From: Spirosoma taeanense
Lineage (GTDB): Bacteria; Bacteroidota; Bacteroidia; Cytophagales; Spirosomataceae
Reading direction: 5' to 3'
DNA length: 64,000 nt
Assembly: GCF_013127955.1 (NCBI RefSeq)
Contig: NZ_CP053435.1
Coordinates: 1,736,001-1,800,000, forward strand
How positions within the stretch are numbered: position 1 is the first letter of the stretch; every line of letters begins with the position of its first letter. A program made the position numbers and the translations under genes. The notes under the pieces are model-generated. The model ran no database searches. It saw only the letters and a list, made by a program, of their open reading frames with translations, and was not told the DNA's origin. Shown here piece after piece: positions 1 through 6,984 of this stretch.

Positions 1-1
1 C

Positions 2-433
2 ATTAACGAAGTGATCAATAGTCTGGAGATACCGATACAGGAGCAAAATGCCCAGATAAAGCTGGAAAATCTTCCGGTCGTGACCTGTGTGGCCATTCAG
101 ATGGAGCAGGTGTTTCAGAATCTGATTAGCAATTCCCTGAAATTTTCGCATAAGCAGCGTTCAGCCTTCATTCACATTAGCGGTGAGGACAGCTGGCTAA
201 ACGGAAAAGAGGCCGTTACCATACTTTACAGGGACAACGGTATTGGCTTTCGATCTGACCAGGCAGAAAAAATATTTGATATTTTTTACCGCCTACACAA
301 CAAGGAGGAGTTTGAAGGCACGGGCATTGGGTTGGCCATCGTCAAAAAAATTATCGATACGCATCAGGGGACAATACGTGCAGAAGGAAAGGTAGGCGAG
401 GGCGCTTGCTTTGAAATAACACTGCCGAAGTAA
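2..433 (+). CDS. Sensor histidine kinase, C-terminal part (partial)
   Basis: The frame is already open at the left edge, so this is the end of a larger gene. It encodes the ATP-binding (HATPase_c) domain of a histidine kinase. The N box is seen as FQNLISNSLKFS, the G1 box as YRDNGIGF and the G2 box as GTGIGLAIVKKI, in the usual order, with the protein ending just after the last strand as is typical. The sensor and HisKA parts lie outside the window. The gene ends 69 bases before a long perfect hairpin that can terminate it. It lies outside the tRNA-linked island and is presumably native chromosome. Confidence 0.93.
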   Translation: MNEVINSLEIPIQEQNAQIKLENLPVVTCVAIQMEQVFQNLISNSLKFSHKQRSAFIHISGEDSWLNGKEAVTILYRDNGIGFRSDQAEKIFDIFYRLHNKEEFEGTGIGLAIVKKIIDTHQGTIRAEGKVGEGACFEITLPK

Positions 434-502
434 ATGCACGCTCAGCACTTTCTGGTTTTATGTCGCTGATGCAGATGAACAGAACCTGAACGTTAAAATC
501 AG

Positions 503-568
503 GTGCACACGAATAAAAAAGCCACTTACAAGATAAAACTTGTAAGTGGCTTTTTTATTCGTGTGCAC
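503..568. terminator. 30-bp perfect hairpin, bidirectional terminator next to att copy
   Basis: Arms 503-532 and 539-568 are perfect reverse complements with a 6-nt loop (ATAAAA). The arms contain A6/T6 runs, so it can act in both directions. It follows the histidine kinase gene. It also overlaps the leftmost copy of the tRNA-Arg 3' end (562-577), so before island insertion it was probably the terminator of that tRNA gene, read on the minus strand. Confidence 0.8.
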
Positions 569-577
569 TCGTAGGGA
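562..577. other. Attachment site copy (tRNA-Arg 3' end), left end of island
   Basis: The 16 bases TGTGCACTCGTAGGGA match exactly the 3' end of the tRNA-Arg gene at 15550-15565. The match ends abruptly after this, inside what would be the T arm. This is the pattern left by tyrosine recombinases that insert in tRNA 3' ends. It marks the outer left border of the accessory region. Confidence 0.8.
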
Positions 578-675
578 ATAGTATTTTAATCTGATTAACA
601 GTATGTTGCACCTTATAAAAGCAATTTTTTACCAAAATAATATCAATTAATCTTAAAATACCTTAAATTACAATG

Positions 676-696
676 TTGCCTATGATTAATAGGCAA
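676..696. promoter_or_regulatory. Operator-like inverted repeat before TIR operon
   Basis: TTGCCTAT (676-683) and ATAGGCAA (689-696) form a perfect 8-bp inverted repeat with a 5-bp spacer. It lies 26 bp before the start codon of the first TIR gene, where a repressor could block transcription. No regulator gene is seen nearby. The role is inferred from position only. Confidence 0.35.
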
Positions 697-1030
697 ATAT
701 TTACATATACACAAATTATACAATGGCAAAAAAGACTTTCATCTCCTTTAAAAGTGAAGATATTCTCAAAGTTTGGGCTTTGAGAGGGTTGTCAGAATTT
801 AAGAATGTGGAATTTGAGATGGATGATGTCTCCTTGAGGGACGCTATTCGGAGTAGTAATGAAAGTTACATTAAGAGTATAATCAGGCCTAAAATTAAGT
901 CGTGTGACGTTTGTTTATGTTTGATTGGAGACAATACTTATCGCAGCAGAAAATGGGTGCCGTGGGAAATGCAGTTGGCTAGTGATGAAGGTAAGAAAAT
1001 TATTGCAATGCGGTTAAAAGATAAAACTAA

Positions 1031-1891
1031 GAATGTGTTTGGGAATTATCTTTTGCCATTCAAATGATCCGTTGCAATATAATCTGAATGTTGGCTAAGT
1101 ACAGCCAGCAAACCGAAGATGATATCGTGTATTCATAATCTTTGACAATCCTTCGAAAGTGATTCGTCCAAGCAATGGTCCGTTCCACTACCCACCGTTT
1201 GGCTACGGGTACAAAGCCCAGAGTTGATTCAGGACGAGACGCTTTTTCAAAATCAAGGCTCCATCTAGCCAACTCTTGAGCGAAGACGCCATTATAAGAT
1301 TGATCACCGTAGACTTTCTCCAAACGCTCTCCAACTAGCCATAGTAAGTCACTGACCATCGATACGGCTGAAGGGCCATCCGCTTGATTAGCAGAATGGA
1401 CATCTGCTAGCCATAGACGCCCTTGGGTGTCAACGATGAGTTGCCTTTTTCGGCCATTCACTCGTTTATTCGCGTCGAGACCTCGGTTCTCCCAAATCAT
1501 CGGAGCCAACTTAACACTTTGTGAATCAATACATACTGCAGATGGATATGCTTCTTTACCGACCCGCTTACGGTCAAGTTGATTTAAGGCCAGATTGATT
1601 CGACCAAAAGTACCATCCTGTTTCCAACGTCTAAAATAGTAATAGACGGTTTGCCAATTAGGCCACTCGGTAGGCAGATTGCGCCATTGGCATCCTGTGC
1701 GTAGCAGCCACAAAATACTGTTAACAATCTGTCGCAAATCATGAGTCCGCTGACGATCAAGTGGTAAAAAAGGAGAAATTGCATCCCACTGGGCGTCGGT
1801 CAGTGGCTTCCACTGTTTGGTCATTGCTTTGCATCTTGGTCGATACAAAAATGACTCGACGCTCAGCCTTTAACAATTCCCAAACAGCTTC
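1031..1891. mobile_element. IS5-family insertion sequence, copy A
   Basis: The ends are imperfect 17-bp inverted repeats: GAATGTGTTTGGGAATT at 1031-1047 and, read from the other side, GAAGCTGTTTGGGAATT at 1891-1875. The flanks carry TAA at 1028-1030 and 1892-1894, a 3-bp TNA target duplication as known for part of the IS5 family. One transposase gene fills the element on the minus strand. It is related to, but clearly diverged from, copy B at 11359-12220. Confidence 0.85.
1060..1848 (-). CDS. IS5-family transposase (copy A)
   Basis: 262 aa. It has the N-terminal DUF4096-like region (PLTDAQWDAISPFLP, then LRTGCQWRNLP) and a DDE domain with CIDSQSVK (first Asp), VYGDQSYNG (second Asp) and a later VERTIAWTNHFRRIVKDYE segment with the catalytic Glu region. 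The frame is intact, so the element may still move. An in-frame start at MTKQW (1824) is an alternative to the one given. It has a close relative at 11392-12177. Confidence 0.92.
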   Translation of the reverse strand: MYRPRCKAMTKQWKPLTDAQWDAISPFLPLDRQRTHDLRQIVNSILWLLRTGCQWRNLPTEWPNWQTVYYYFRRWKQDGTFGRINLALNQLDRKRVGKEAYPSAVCIDSQSVKLAPMIWENRGLDANKRVNGRKRQLIVDTQGRLWLADVHSANQADGPSAVSMVSDLLWLVGERLEKVYGDQSYNGVFAQELARWSLDFEKASRPESTLGFVPVAKRWVVERTIAWTNHFRRIVKDYEYTISSSVCWLYLANIQIILQRII

Positions 1892-1993
1892 TAATGCAAT
1901 TACTCCTAAAATTATTACCGATCTAGGTGTTACCCCTTTCGATTGGAATCTTGACAAACTGTTCGGAATAGTACTAAGCTAAATCACTCTATC

Positions 1994-3361
1994 ATGCAAG
2001 AACCTTTGTGTTTTGTCCTAATGCCATTTGGAAACAAGAAAGACGAAAATAATAAAGAATTTAAATTTGATGAAATATATAATTCTGTAATTGAACCAGC
2101 AATAGCAAATGCAGAGCTTGAATCGCTAAGGGCAGATGAAGAAATGGGAGGTGGAATAATCCATAAACCTATGTTAGAGCGATTAATCTTGTGTGAATTT
2201 GCCATTGCTGATTTAACTACGGCAAACGCAAACGTTTTTTATGAATTAGGATTACGACATGCCGTAAGGCCATGGAGTACTGTTCTAATTTTTGCAAAAG
2301 GGACAAGATTGCCTTTTGACGTTGAGGAATTAAGAGCCTTACCATATGAAGTAGATTCAGACGGTAAACCCATAAATATTTCGACAACAATAGATGCTTT
2401 AACTACAAAACTGAAATATGCAAAAAAAGAATCTAGAGAACATGAAATGGGTGGCTTTACTGATAGTCCGCTTTATCAACTAGTAGAAGATTACCCTCAA
2501 ATAGACCATACTAAAACTGATGTGTTTAGAGAGAGGGTAGCTTATTCAAAGCAGAAGAAAAAAGATTTGAAAGATGCAAGGAAGAAGGAGACAGTCTCAA
2601 AAGCAGAACGCATAAAAATTATAAAAGAGATTGAAGCAAATGCAGGTGACATTGCTAACCTTGAATCAGGCTTACTAATTGATTTTCTTCTTTCCTACCG
2701 GGCCTTGAGTGCTTGGGACGAGATGGTGAGACTGGTTTTAGAAATGCCAAAATTTTTAGCAGGTACAATATTAGTACAAGAGCAATATGCATTTGCTTTA
2801 AATAGACTAGGAAGAGGTGAGGAGGCAGAGGAAGTTCTTAAAGAAGTTTTGAATAAAAGAGGCCCAAGCAGCGAGACACTTGGTTTGTTAGGACGAATTT
2901 ACAAAGATCGTTGGCAAACAGCTAAGAAGAACGGGGAAACTGTCCTTGCGAATGCTTTACTAGGAAAAGCCGTTGAAACGTATTTACAAGGTTTTGAAGC
3001 TGATTGGAGGGACGCTTATCCTGGAATAAACGCATTAACTCTAATGAGCTTACAAGAGGAAAGAGACAGTAGGTTTGATAAAATAATTCCAGTTGTCAAA
3101 TACTCTGTGGAGCGTCGTCTAGAGACTAAAGAGGCTGATTACTGGGACTATGCTACAATGGTTGAGTTAGCCATTTTAGATAGAGACAAACAACAGGCAG
3201 GAAAGTATCTGGGAAAAGCGTTGGTGCTGATTAGAGAAAAGTGGGAGCCAGAGACAACAGCCAGAAACATTAGGATGATACTTGAGGGCTCAACTGATGA
3301 TCGAGAGTATTCAGATTGGGTTAGTCAAATTGAGTCAGTTTTACAACAATATTCAAATTAA
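1994..3361 (+). CDS. DUF4071 / TRAFs-binding (MAP3K-like) domain protein with TIR-like N-terminus
   Basis: 455 aa, second gene of the TIR operon. Residues 1-130 form an alpha/beta domain of the TIR-like/deoxyribosyltransferase-like type: CFVLMPFGNKKDE, FAIADLTTANANVFYELGLRHA, then LIFAKGTRLPFD. From about residue 150 it is all-helical with a charged segment near 180-215 and TPR-like repeats to the end. This matches the bacterial DUF4071 (MAP3K TRAFs-binding) layout, which comparative genomics has linked to TIR-containing conflict systems and to the N-terminus of animal ASK kinases. A role as the scaffold or sensor that joins the two TIR proteins is inferred. The start is fixed by the 11-bp distance from the restored stop of the previous gene. 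No signal peptide or membrane segment is seen. Confidence 0.8.
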   Translation: MQEPLCFVLMPFGNKKDENNKEFKFDEIYNSVIEPAIANAELESLRADEEMGGGIIHKPMLERLILCEFAIADLTTANANVFYELGLRHAVRPWSTVLIFAKGTRLPFDVEELRALPYEVDSDGKPINISTTIDALTTKLKYAKKESREHEMGGFTDSPLYQLVEDYPQIDHTKTDVFRERVAYSKQKKKDLKDARKKETVSKAERIKIIKEIEANAGDIANLESGLLIDFLLSYRALSAWDEMVRLVLEMPKFLAGTILVQEQYAFALNRLGRGEEAEEVLKEVLNKRGPSSETLGLLGRIYKDRWQTAKKNGETVLANALLGKAVETYLQGFEADWRDAYPGINALTLMSLQEERDSRFDKIIPVVKYSVERRLETKEADYWDYATMVELAILDRDKQQAGKYLGKALVLIREKWEPETTARNIRMILEGSTDDREYSDWVSQIESVLQQYSN

Positions 3362-3373
3362 AAAAAAGTATTC

Positions 3374-3910
3374 ATGGCTTATCTAAATTTATCTAGGCTT
3401 CCAGATAGAAGATTCATGAAAGCTCAGACGCTCAATGAATCTCTCGGCAGTAGTTTATTTAATAAATATATATTCCTTTCATACAGAAGAAAAGACAGAG
3501 ATTATGTAACGAAAGTTGCAGAGTTCTTAGAAAAACTTTCTGCTAAGGTTTATATAGATTATTTGGATGATGAATTACCTAGTACACCAAGTGATGCAAC
3601 TGCTATTATATTAAGGAGTAGAATACAAAAATGCAGAAAAGTAATACAGTTCGTTACACCTAATTCTTCTGGATCAAAATGGATGCCTTGGGAGTTAGGC
3701 TTAGGAGATGGATTACTCGGATACAGAAATTCAGTTATTCTTCCTACTTCTATAGATTCTAATAACTCTGTCGATCAAGAATACTTAAATATATACGGTA
3801 GTATAAAAATGGAGAGCATTTATGAATCCTTTTATCCTTTGGATGATGAATGGATAGTTAAATATCCACAAGGCCAACAAGTATCTCTAAAAGTATGGCT
3901 TAATAATTAA
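3374..3910 (+). CDS. TIR-domain protein, third gene of candidate defence operon
   Basis: 178 aa. A TIR domain begins near residue 30 with KYIFLSYRRKDRDYV, continues with VYIDYLDDELP, then CRKVIQFVTPNSSGSKWMPWELG. The WMPWE (WxxxE) puts a Glu where NADase TIR domains have the catalytic one. The upstream 28 residues are not part of the domain, and the Met at residue 15 is an alternative start. It starts 12 bp after the DUF4071 gene, so translation is probably coupled. A strong hairpin follows. A likely role is the NAD-consuming effector of the system, with the upstream MTH538-type protein as signal producer or partner; this is inference. Confidence 0.82.
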   Translation: MAYLNLSRLPDRRFMKAQTLNESLGSSLFNKYIFLSYRRKDRDYVTKVAEFLEKLSAKVYIDYLDDELPSTPSDATAIILRSRIQKCRKVIQFVTPNSSGSKWMPWELGLGDGLLGYRNSVILPTSIDSNNSVDQEYLNIYGSIKMESIYESFYPLDDEWIVKYPQGQQVSLKVWLNN

Positions 3911-3914
3911 TATT

Positions 3915-3957
3915 AAAGCAAGAGGTAAAAAATAGTCAAATTTTTACCTCTTGCTTT
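3915..3957 (+). terminator. Terminator of TIR/DUF4071 operon
   Basis: Perfect 17-bp arms (3915-3931 and 3941-3957) with a 9-nt loop. The right arm opens with T5 and the tail is not T-rich. It begins four bases after the last TIR stop codon and so closes the three-gene operon. It may also stop transcription from the remnant gene on the other strand. Confidence 0.75.
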
Positions 3958-3961
3958 ACGT

Positions 3962-4096
3962 TTATATATCCTTCATTAATTCAGGATATTTAGCTCTGAG
4001 TCGCTCATTATTTTTTAAATGAGCTATCTCTTTTGCCGATAAATGAGTATATTGGTCTACTGGTTGACCAAATATTGCTGATTTATTGACCTGTGA
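3962..4096 (-). pseudogene. C-terminal gene remnant, family not recognised
   Basis: The minus strand has an open 44-codon segment ending at 3962 that reads IFGQPVDQYTHLSAKEIAH then KNNERLRAKYPELMKDI. Its composition looks like a real protein C-terminus. It has no start codon, and a stop codon lies within the 26-bp palindrome at 4086-4111. I read it as the tail of a gene lost by deletion. The family was not recognised. It lies just inside the right end of element A. Confidence 0.45.
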
Positions 4097-4111
4097 CTAG
4101 TCACAGGTCAA
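4086..4111. repeat. 26-bp perfect palindrome
   Basis: TTGACCTGTGACTAGTCACAGGTCAA read 4086-4098 and back 4099-4111 is fully self-complementary with no loop. It breaks the remnant reading frame next to it. It could be a dimer-binding operator or a recombination scar. Nothing else explains it. Confidence 0.6.
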
Positions 4112-4227
4112 TTATTATTTTGCGAATTGGGTTAAACAAGTATATCTTTATCAATAGTAACACATTATATTACCAATCTATTCACACCCAAATATTAATT
4201 CATGTGCAAATTATGTGCAATTAAAAA
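4112..4227. other. AT-rich non-coding stretch
   Basis: No open frame or RNA gene is visible here. It contains two close copies of ATGTGCAA (4202-4209 and 4213-4220), near the inner att copy, which could be arm-type recombinase sites. This is weak evidence. Confidence 0.25.
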
Positions 4228-4260
4228 AGCCACCCACTACATTTTTTGTAGTAAGTGGCT
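4223..4260 (-). terminator. Hairpin next to inner att copy
   Basis: AGCCACCCACTAC (4228-4240) pairs with GTAGTAAGTGGCT (4248-4260) with two mismatches. On the minus strand it is followed by a T6 run (4228-4223). It shares the AAAAAAGCCAC core with the outer hairpin at 503-568. It probably served as the tRNA-Arg terminator when this copy was the tRNA-proximal one. Confidence 0.6.
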
Positions 4261-4269
4261 ATAATCAAA

Positions 4270-4283
4270 GTGCACTCGTAGGG
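4270..4283. other. Inner attachment site copy (tRNA-Arg 3' end)
   Basis: GTGCACTCGTAGGG repeats 14 bases of the tRNA-Arg 3' end and of the outer copy at 563-576. Its position between the TIR cluster and the recombinase-bearing segment indicates that two elements inserted one after the other at the same tRNA gene, with this as their shared junction. Confidence 0.75.
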
Positions 4284-4624
4284 TATGTAGCTAATATTCA
4301 TCAATGCCTTATAAATCAATGTGTTAGATTAATAAATTCTTTTTATGTGACTCGAAAAAAAACTGAACCCTGATAGTATAGCAGCTATATGAATTTAAAA
4401 TTGCCAAATTTGGCATTATAATGTGACTCATTGCAATTGTTTGTAAGTCGAAATGGTACTAGATATTAATGCTTGTTAAGGATATATGACTGTTAGCTCA
4501 CTTACGTTTTTAGTGAAAGAAAGTTAATATATAACTTCGTTATAATACAGAATGCAGGCTAAAGGCATTTGTATAAATGAAGTACAAAATTGTATTTAGC
4601 GCTATATTGGTCAAGTACCATTGC
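4284..4624. other. Non-coding stretch at left end of element B
   Basis: About 340 AT-rich bases with no convincing gene on either strand. It would contain the arm sites of the recombinase if element B is a unit, but I see no clear repeats. In particular there is no HipB-like antitoxin gene here. Confidence 0.4.
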
Positions 4625-5744
4625 TTAAAGCTCTATTAATGATGCTAGATTTTTAAGTAAAGGAACCTTTTTCCAATGTCTTAGCAAAGCCTCTTTGAAT
4701 TCATTAGGCATCAAACCAGGAGCGTTTGATGTACTCCATGAATTTGCAATACTTTCTAGTGTTTCTCTAACAATACTAATTGTTTCCTTAACATTTCCAC
4801 CACTTCGTTCTACCAAGCGTACAAAAGATGTTTCATCTATAGAATATAAATTTTTAGTGCCTGCAAACTTCAATGCCCATTGCCATACGTAAGGCTTTTC
4901 TAGTGGCCAAGCAATTGTTACGACTTGATCATAAAGAGGTGTAAGTTCTGCTGTTATACCATCGGGATATAAAAGAGACCAATTCTTTAAGTGAGCGTCA
5001 GTATTCCCTGTGGCGACCATAAATACTAAGCGCCGAATAAATTCATTATAACCTTCAACGCCACAAATAGCTAATACCAATTTAGCGCAGCTTTCATAGG
5101 TAATTTGATCATACTTTAGTGATGGTCTAAGATTAACAACTTGAGCAAAATCTTCTTGGTGAATTCGCTTGCCTTGTTGTCTATCATATCTACGAATTAG
5201 GAATACATTACTTCCAGGAGGAGTATTTGCTTTTAATTCTGGAGGTAGAGAATCGGCAGGTAATATCTGGCATTCTGGTACATTAAAACCAGCGTTTCTT
5301 GCCCATTCTAATGTAGCGAATTCATTTTCAACTAGCTTTGGAAAACGAAGTGAATCTTGCTTAACAATCCACTCTCCAAGTTGCCCCTTAACTGGAATAG
5401 TTAATCTATCATTTTCTTTCAAAACAGAAAACTTCATTTGGACGCCAGCTAATGAGAACCTAAATACAGGTTCCATTTTTTCAACTATTCCAATATCTTG
5501 ATAGTCTGTGTTGCTATTTATTTCAAAGTTAAAAGATTGATCGCTTTTAATTATTTCTATAGCACCTGGTAAGTCTAGCCCTACCGCACTTAAAAGAGCT
5601 AAGTCATCGCCTTCCGGAATCTGAAGAGAATGCTCAAGTAACTCTCGTAAAGGCCCTTCTGGCGTCAAATTTGCAAAGAATGGAGGAAGCCCACCGGCAC
5701 TTCCAGTATATACATTCTTTAAGTCATCCTCGAAGTACTGGAGC
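4625..5744 (-). pseudogene. hipA: HipA-family toxin kinase, N-terminus removed at IS3 junction
   Basis: The frame is open from the IS3 edge at 5744 down to 4625. The HipA kinase parts are intact: GLPPFFANL then TPEGPLREL at the end of the N-terminal subdomain, SLAGVQMKFSV (ATP-binding loop), and GNTDAHLKNWSLL with the catalytic Asp/Asn region, followed by LTPLYDQVVT. The usual HipA is about 420-440 aa; here roughly the first 70-90 residues and the start codon are missing. A TTG start at 5668 would give 347 aa. HipA phosphorylates a tRNA synthetase or other target and is held by HipB, normally encoded just upstream. No hipB is seen, consistent with deletion of that side. The toxin is probably inactive. 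Confidence 0.85.
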
Positions 5745-5794
5745 TGCTACATTTGACTGGACATTAAGTTAAGCATGATCTAACTTAGTGGACC

Positions 5795-6100
5795 ATGAAA
5801 ACCAGGAGACAATACGACGACAAATTTAAACGAATGGCGGTGGAGCTCTCAGTTACCAAGGGCTCATTAAAAGCGACCGCTGAAGAATTGGGTATCACTC
5901 AACAAATTCTGACTCGATGGCGCCGAGAGCATTTAGCTTCTAAAGCAGTTACGGCCGGTGAAGGGGGCCAAGTCAGCCAAGAGCAACAGGAAATTCTACG
6001 GTTGAAAAAAGAACTTCGACAAGCTGAGTTAGAGCGAGATATACTAAAAAAGGCGGTCAGCATCTTCTCCAGGAACGACGGGAAATATTTAGATTCATAA
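5795..6100 (+). CDS. IS3-family OrfA (helix-turn-helix protein)
   Basis: 101 aa. It has a helix-turn-helix region (YDDKFKRMAVELS ... ATAEELGI) followed by a leucine-zipper-like segment (EQQEILRLKKELRQAELERDILKKA). At 6046-6052 it carries the slippery heptamer A AAA AAG in the correct phase; a -1 shift there enters a frame that runs uninterrupted into orfB. The fused OrfAB is the transposase in this family. Confidence 0.92.
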   Translation: MKTRRQYDDKFKRMAVELSVTKGSLKATAEELGITQQILTRWRREHLASKAVTAGEGGQVSQEQQEILRLKKELRQAELERDILKKAVSIFSRNDGKYLDS

Positions 6101-6129
6101 AAGCTCACCAGGGTGAATTTTCCGTTGAG

Positions 6130-6960
6130 ATGATGTGTAACGTATTGAAGGTGAGTCGTAGTGGCTATTACTATTGGTTAGCCCAACGGCCCACCAAAAG
6201 AGCCAAAGAGAATGAAACGCTTATCGTACTAATAAGTGATTCGTTTACAGCCAGTAAGAAACGTTATGGCAGTCCAAAGATCACCCGAGAACTGAGGGCC
6301 AAAGGCATAAAGATATCTCGACCCCGAGTAGCCAGGTTGATGAGGAAGGCTAACCTGAAAAGTGTCATTCAGAAGAAATATGTGGTTACCACAACTGATT
6401 CCAAGCACACTTACCCAGTGGCCGAAAACCATTTAAACCGCCAGTTCAATCCTAGAAAACCGGGTCAGGCATGGGTTTCTGATCTGACGTACATTGCTAC
6501 TTGTGAAGGCTGGCTCTACCTGACGATCATCATGGATTTGTATGATCGAAAAGTGATCGGTTGGGCTTTAAGCAAGTCGATGAAGGCAGCTGAGACGACC
6601 ATTCCGGCTTGGCAAATGGCCCTTAAAAATCGCCCTATCGAACGGAATTTAATTTTCCATTCGGATAGAGGAGTGCAATATGCCTGTCATGCGTTTACCC
6701 GGCTGTTGAAAAAACAGCCGCTGGTTTTGCAAAGTATGAGTGGGAAAGGTAACTGTTGGGATAACGCTGTGGCGGAAAGCTTCTTCAAAAGCTTAAAGTC
6801 AGAAATGATCTACCAACACGATTTTAAAACTATTGAAGCGGCTAAACAGGCGACGTTTGAGTACATCGAGATCTGGTACAACCGGCAACGGAGGCATTCA
6901 TCGCTGGGGTATGTTTCCCCTTTTGACTATTATAATGGGCAACTTCAACATGTTGCTTAA
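6130..6960 (+). CDS. IS3-family OrfB (DDE integrase domain)
   Basis: 276 aa from the internal ATG; the frame is open further upstream to the frameshift site. It shows the HTH_21 region (KRYGSPKITRELRAKG) and an rve domain with WVSDLTYI (Asp), FHSDRGVQY (Asp) and WDNAVAESFFKSLKSE (Glu), so the catalytic triad is complete. The family normally makes it as OrfAB by -1 frameshifting. It appears intact. Confidence 0.94.
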   Translation: MMCNVLKVSRSGYYYWLAQRPTKRAKENETLIVLISDSFTASKKRYGSPKITRELRAKGIKISRPRVARLMRKANLKSVIQKKYVVTTTDSKHTYPVAENHLNRQFNPRKPGQAWVSDLTYIATCEGWLYLTIIMDLYDRKVIGWALSKSMKAAETTIPAWQMALKNRPIERNLIFHSDRGVQYACHAFTRLLKKQPLVLQSMSGKGNCWDNAVAESFFKSLKSEMIYQHDFKTIEAAKQATFEYIEIWYNRQRRHSSLGYVSPFDYYNGQLQHVA

Positions 6961-6984
6961 AGATTTGTCCAGTATTTTGTTGCA

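Larger units (their letters stand above)
723..1982 (+). pseudogene. MTH538/ThsB-type TIR-like protein gene, split by an IS5-family element
   Basis: The first part (723-1030) encodes a TIR-like domain of the MTH538 (ThsB/Thoeris) type: strand-1 motif TFISFKSED near residue 5, then CLIGDNTY and the WVPWE motif (WxxxE) near residue 80 that holds the putative catalytic Glu of NAD-cleaving TIR domains. An IS5-family element lies at 1031-1891, flanked by TAA. Removing the IS and one TAA joins codon 103 as AAT and restores an open frame ending ITPKIITDLGVTPFDWNLD... to the stop at 1982, giving 131 aa. The restored C-terminal FDW is typical of the family. As it stands the gene makes a 114-aa protein with an IS-encoded tail, probably not functional. 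It is first in a tight operon (11 bp to the next gene). Confidence 0.85.
5745..6984. mobile_element. IS3-family insertion sequence
   Basis: The ends are imperfect inverted repeats: TGCTACATTTGACTGGACA at 5745-5763 and, read inward from the right, TGCAACAAAATACTGGACA at 6984-6966. It holds overlapping orfA and orfB with the classical frameshift signal. The 3-bp flanks (AGC left, AGT right) do not match, so there is no clean target duplication. The genes on its two sides (hipA and the recombinase) both lack their N-terminal start next to it, so it sits at a rearrangement joint. Confidence 0.8.

Noticed and set aside
3374-3910. Calling the operon a standard Thoeris system
   Set aside because: There is no ThsA (SLOG or macro-domain effector), and the DUF4071 protein has no counterpart in Thoeris. 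Only the TIR-like first gene resembles ThsB.
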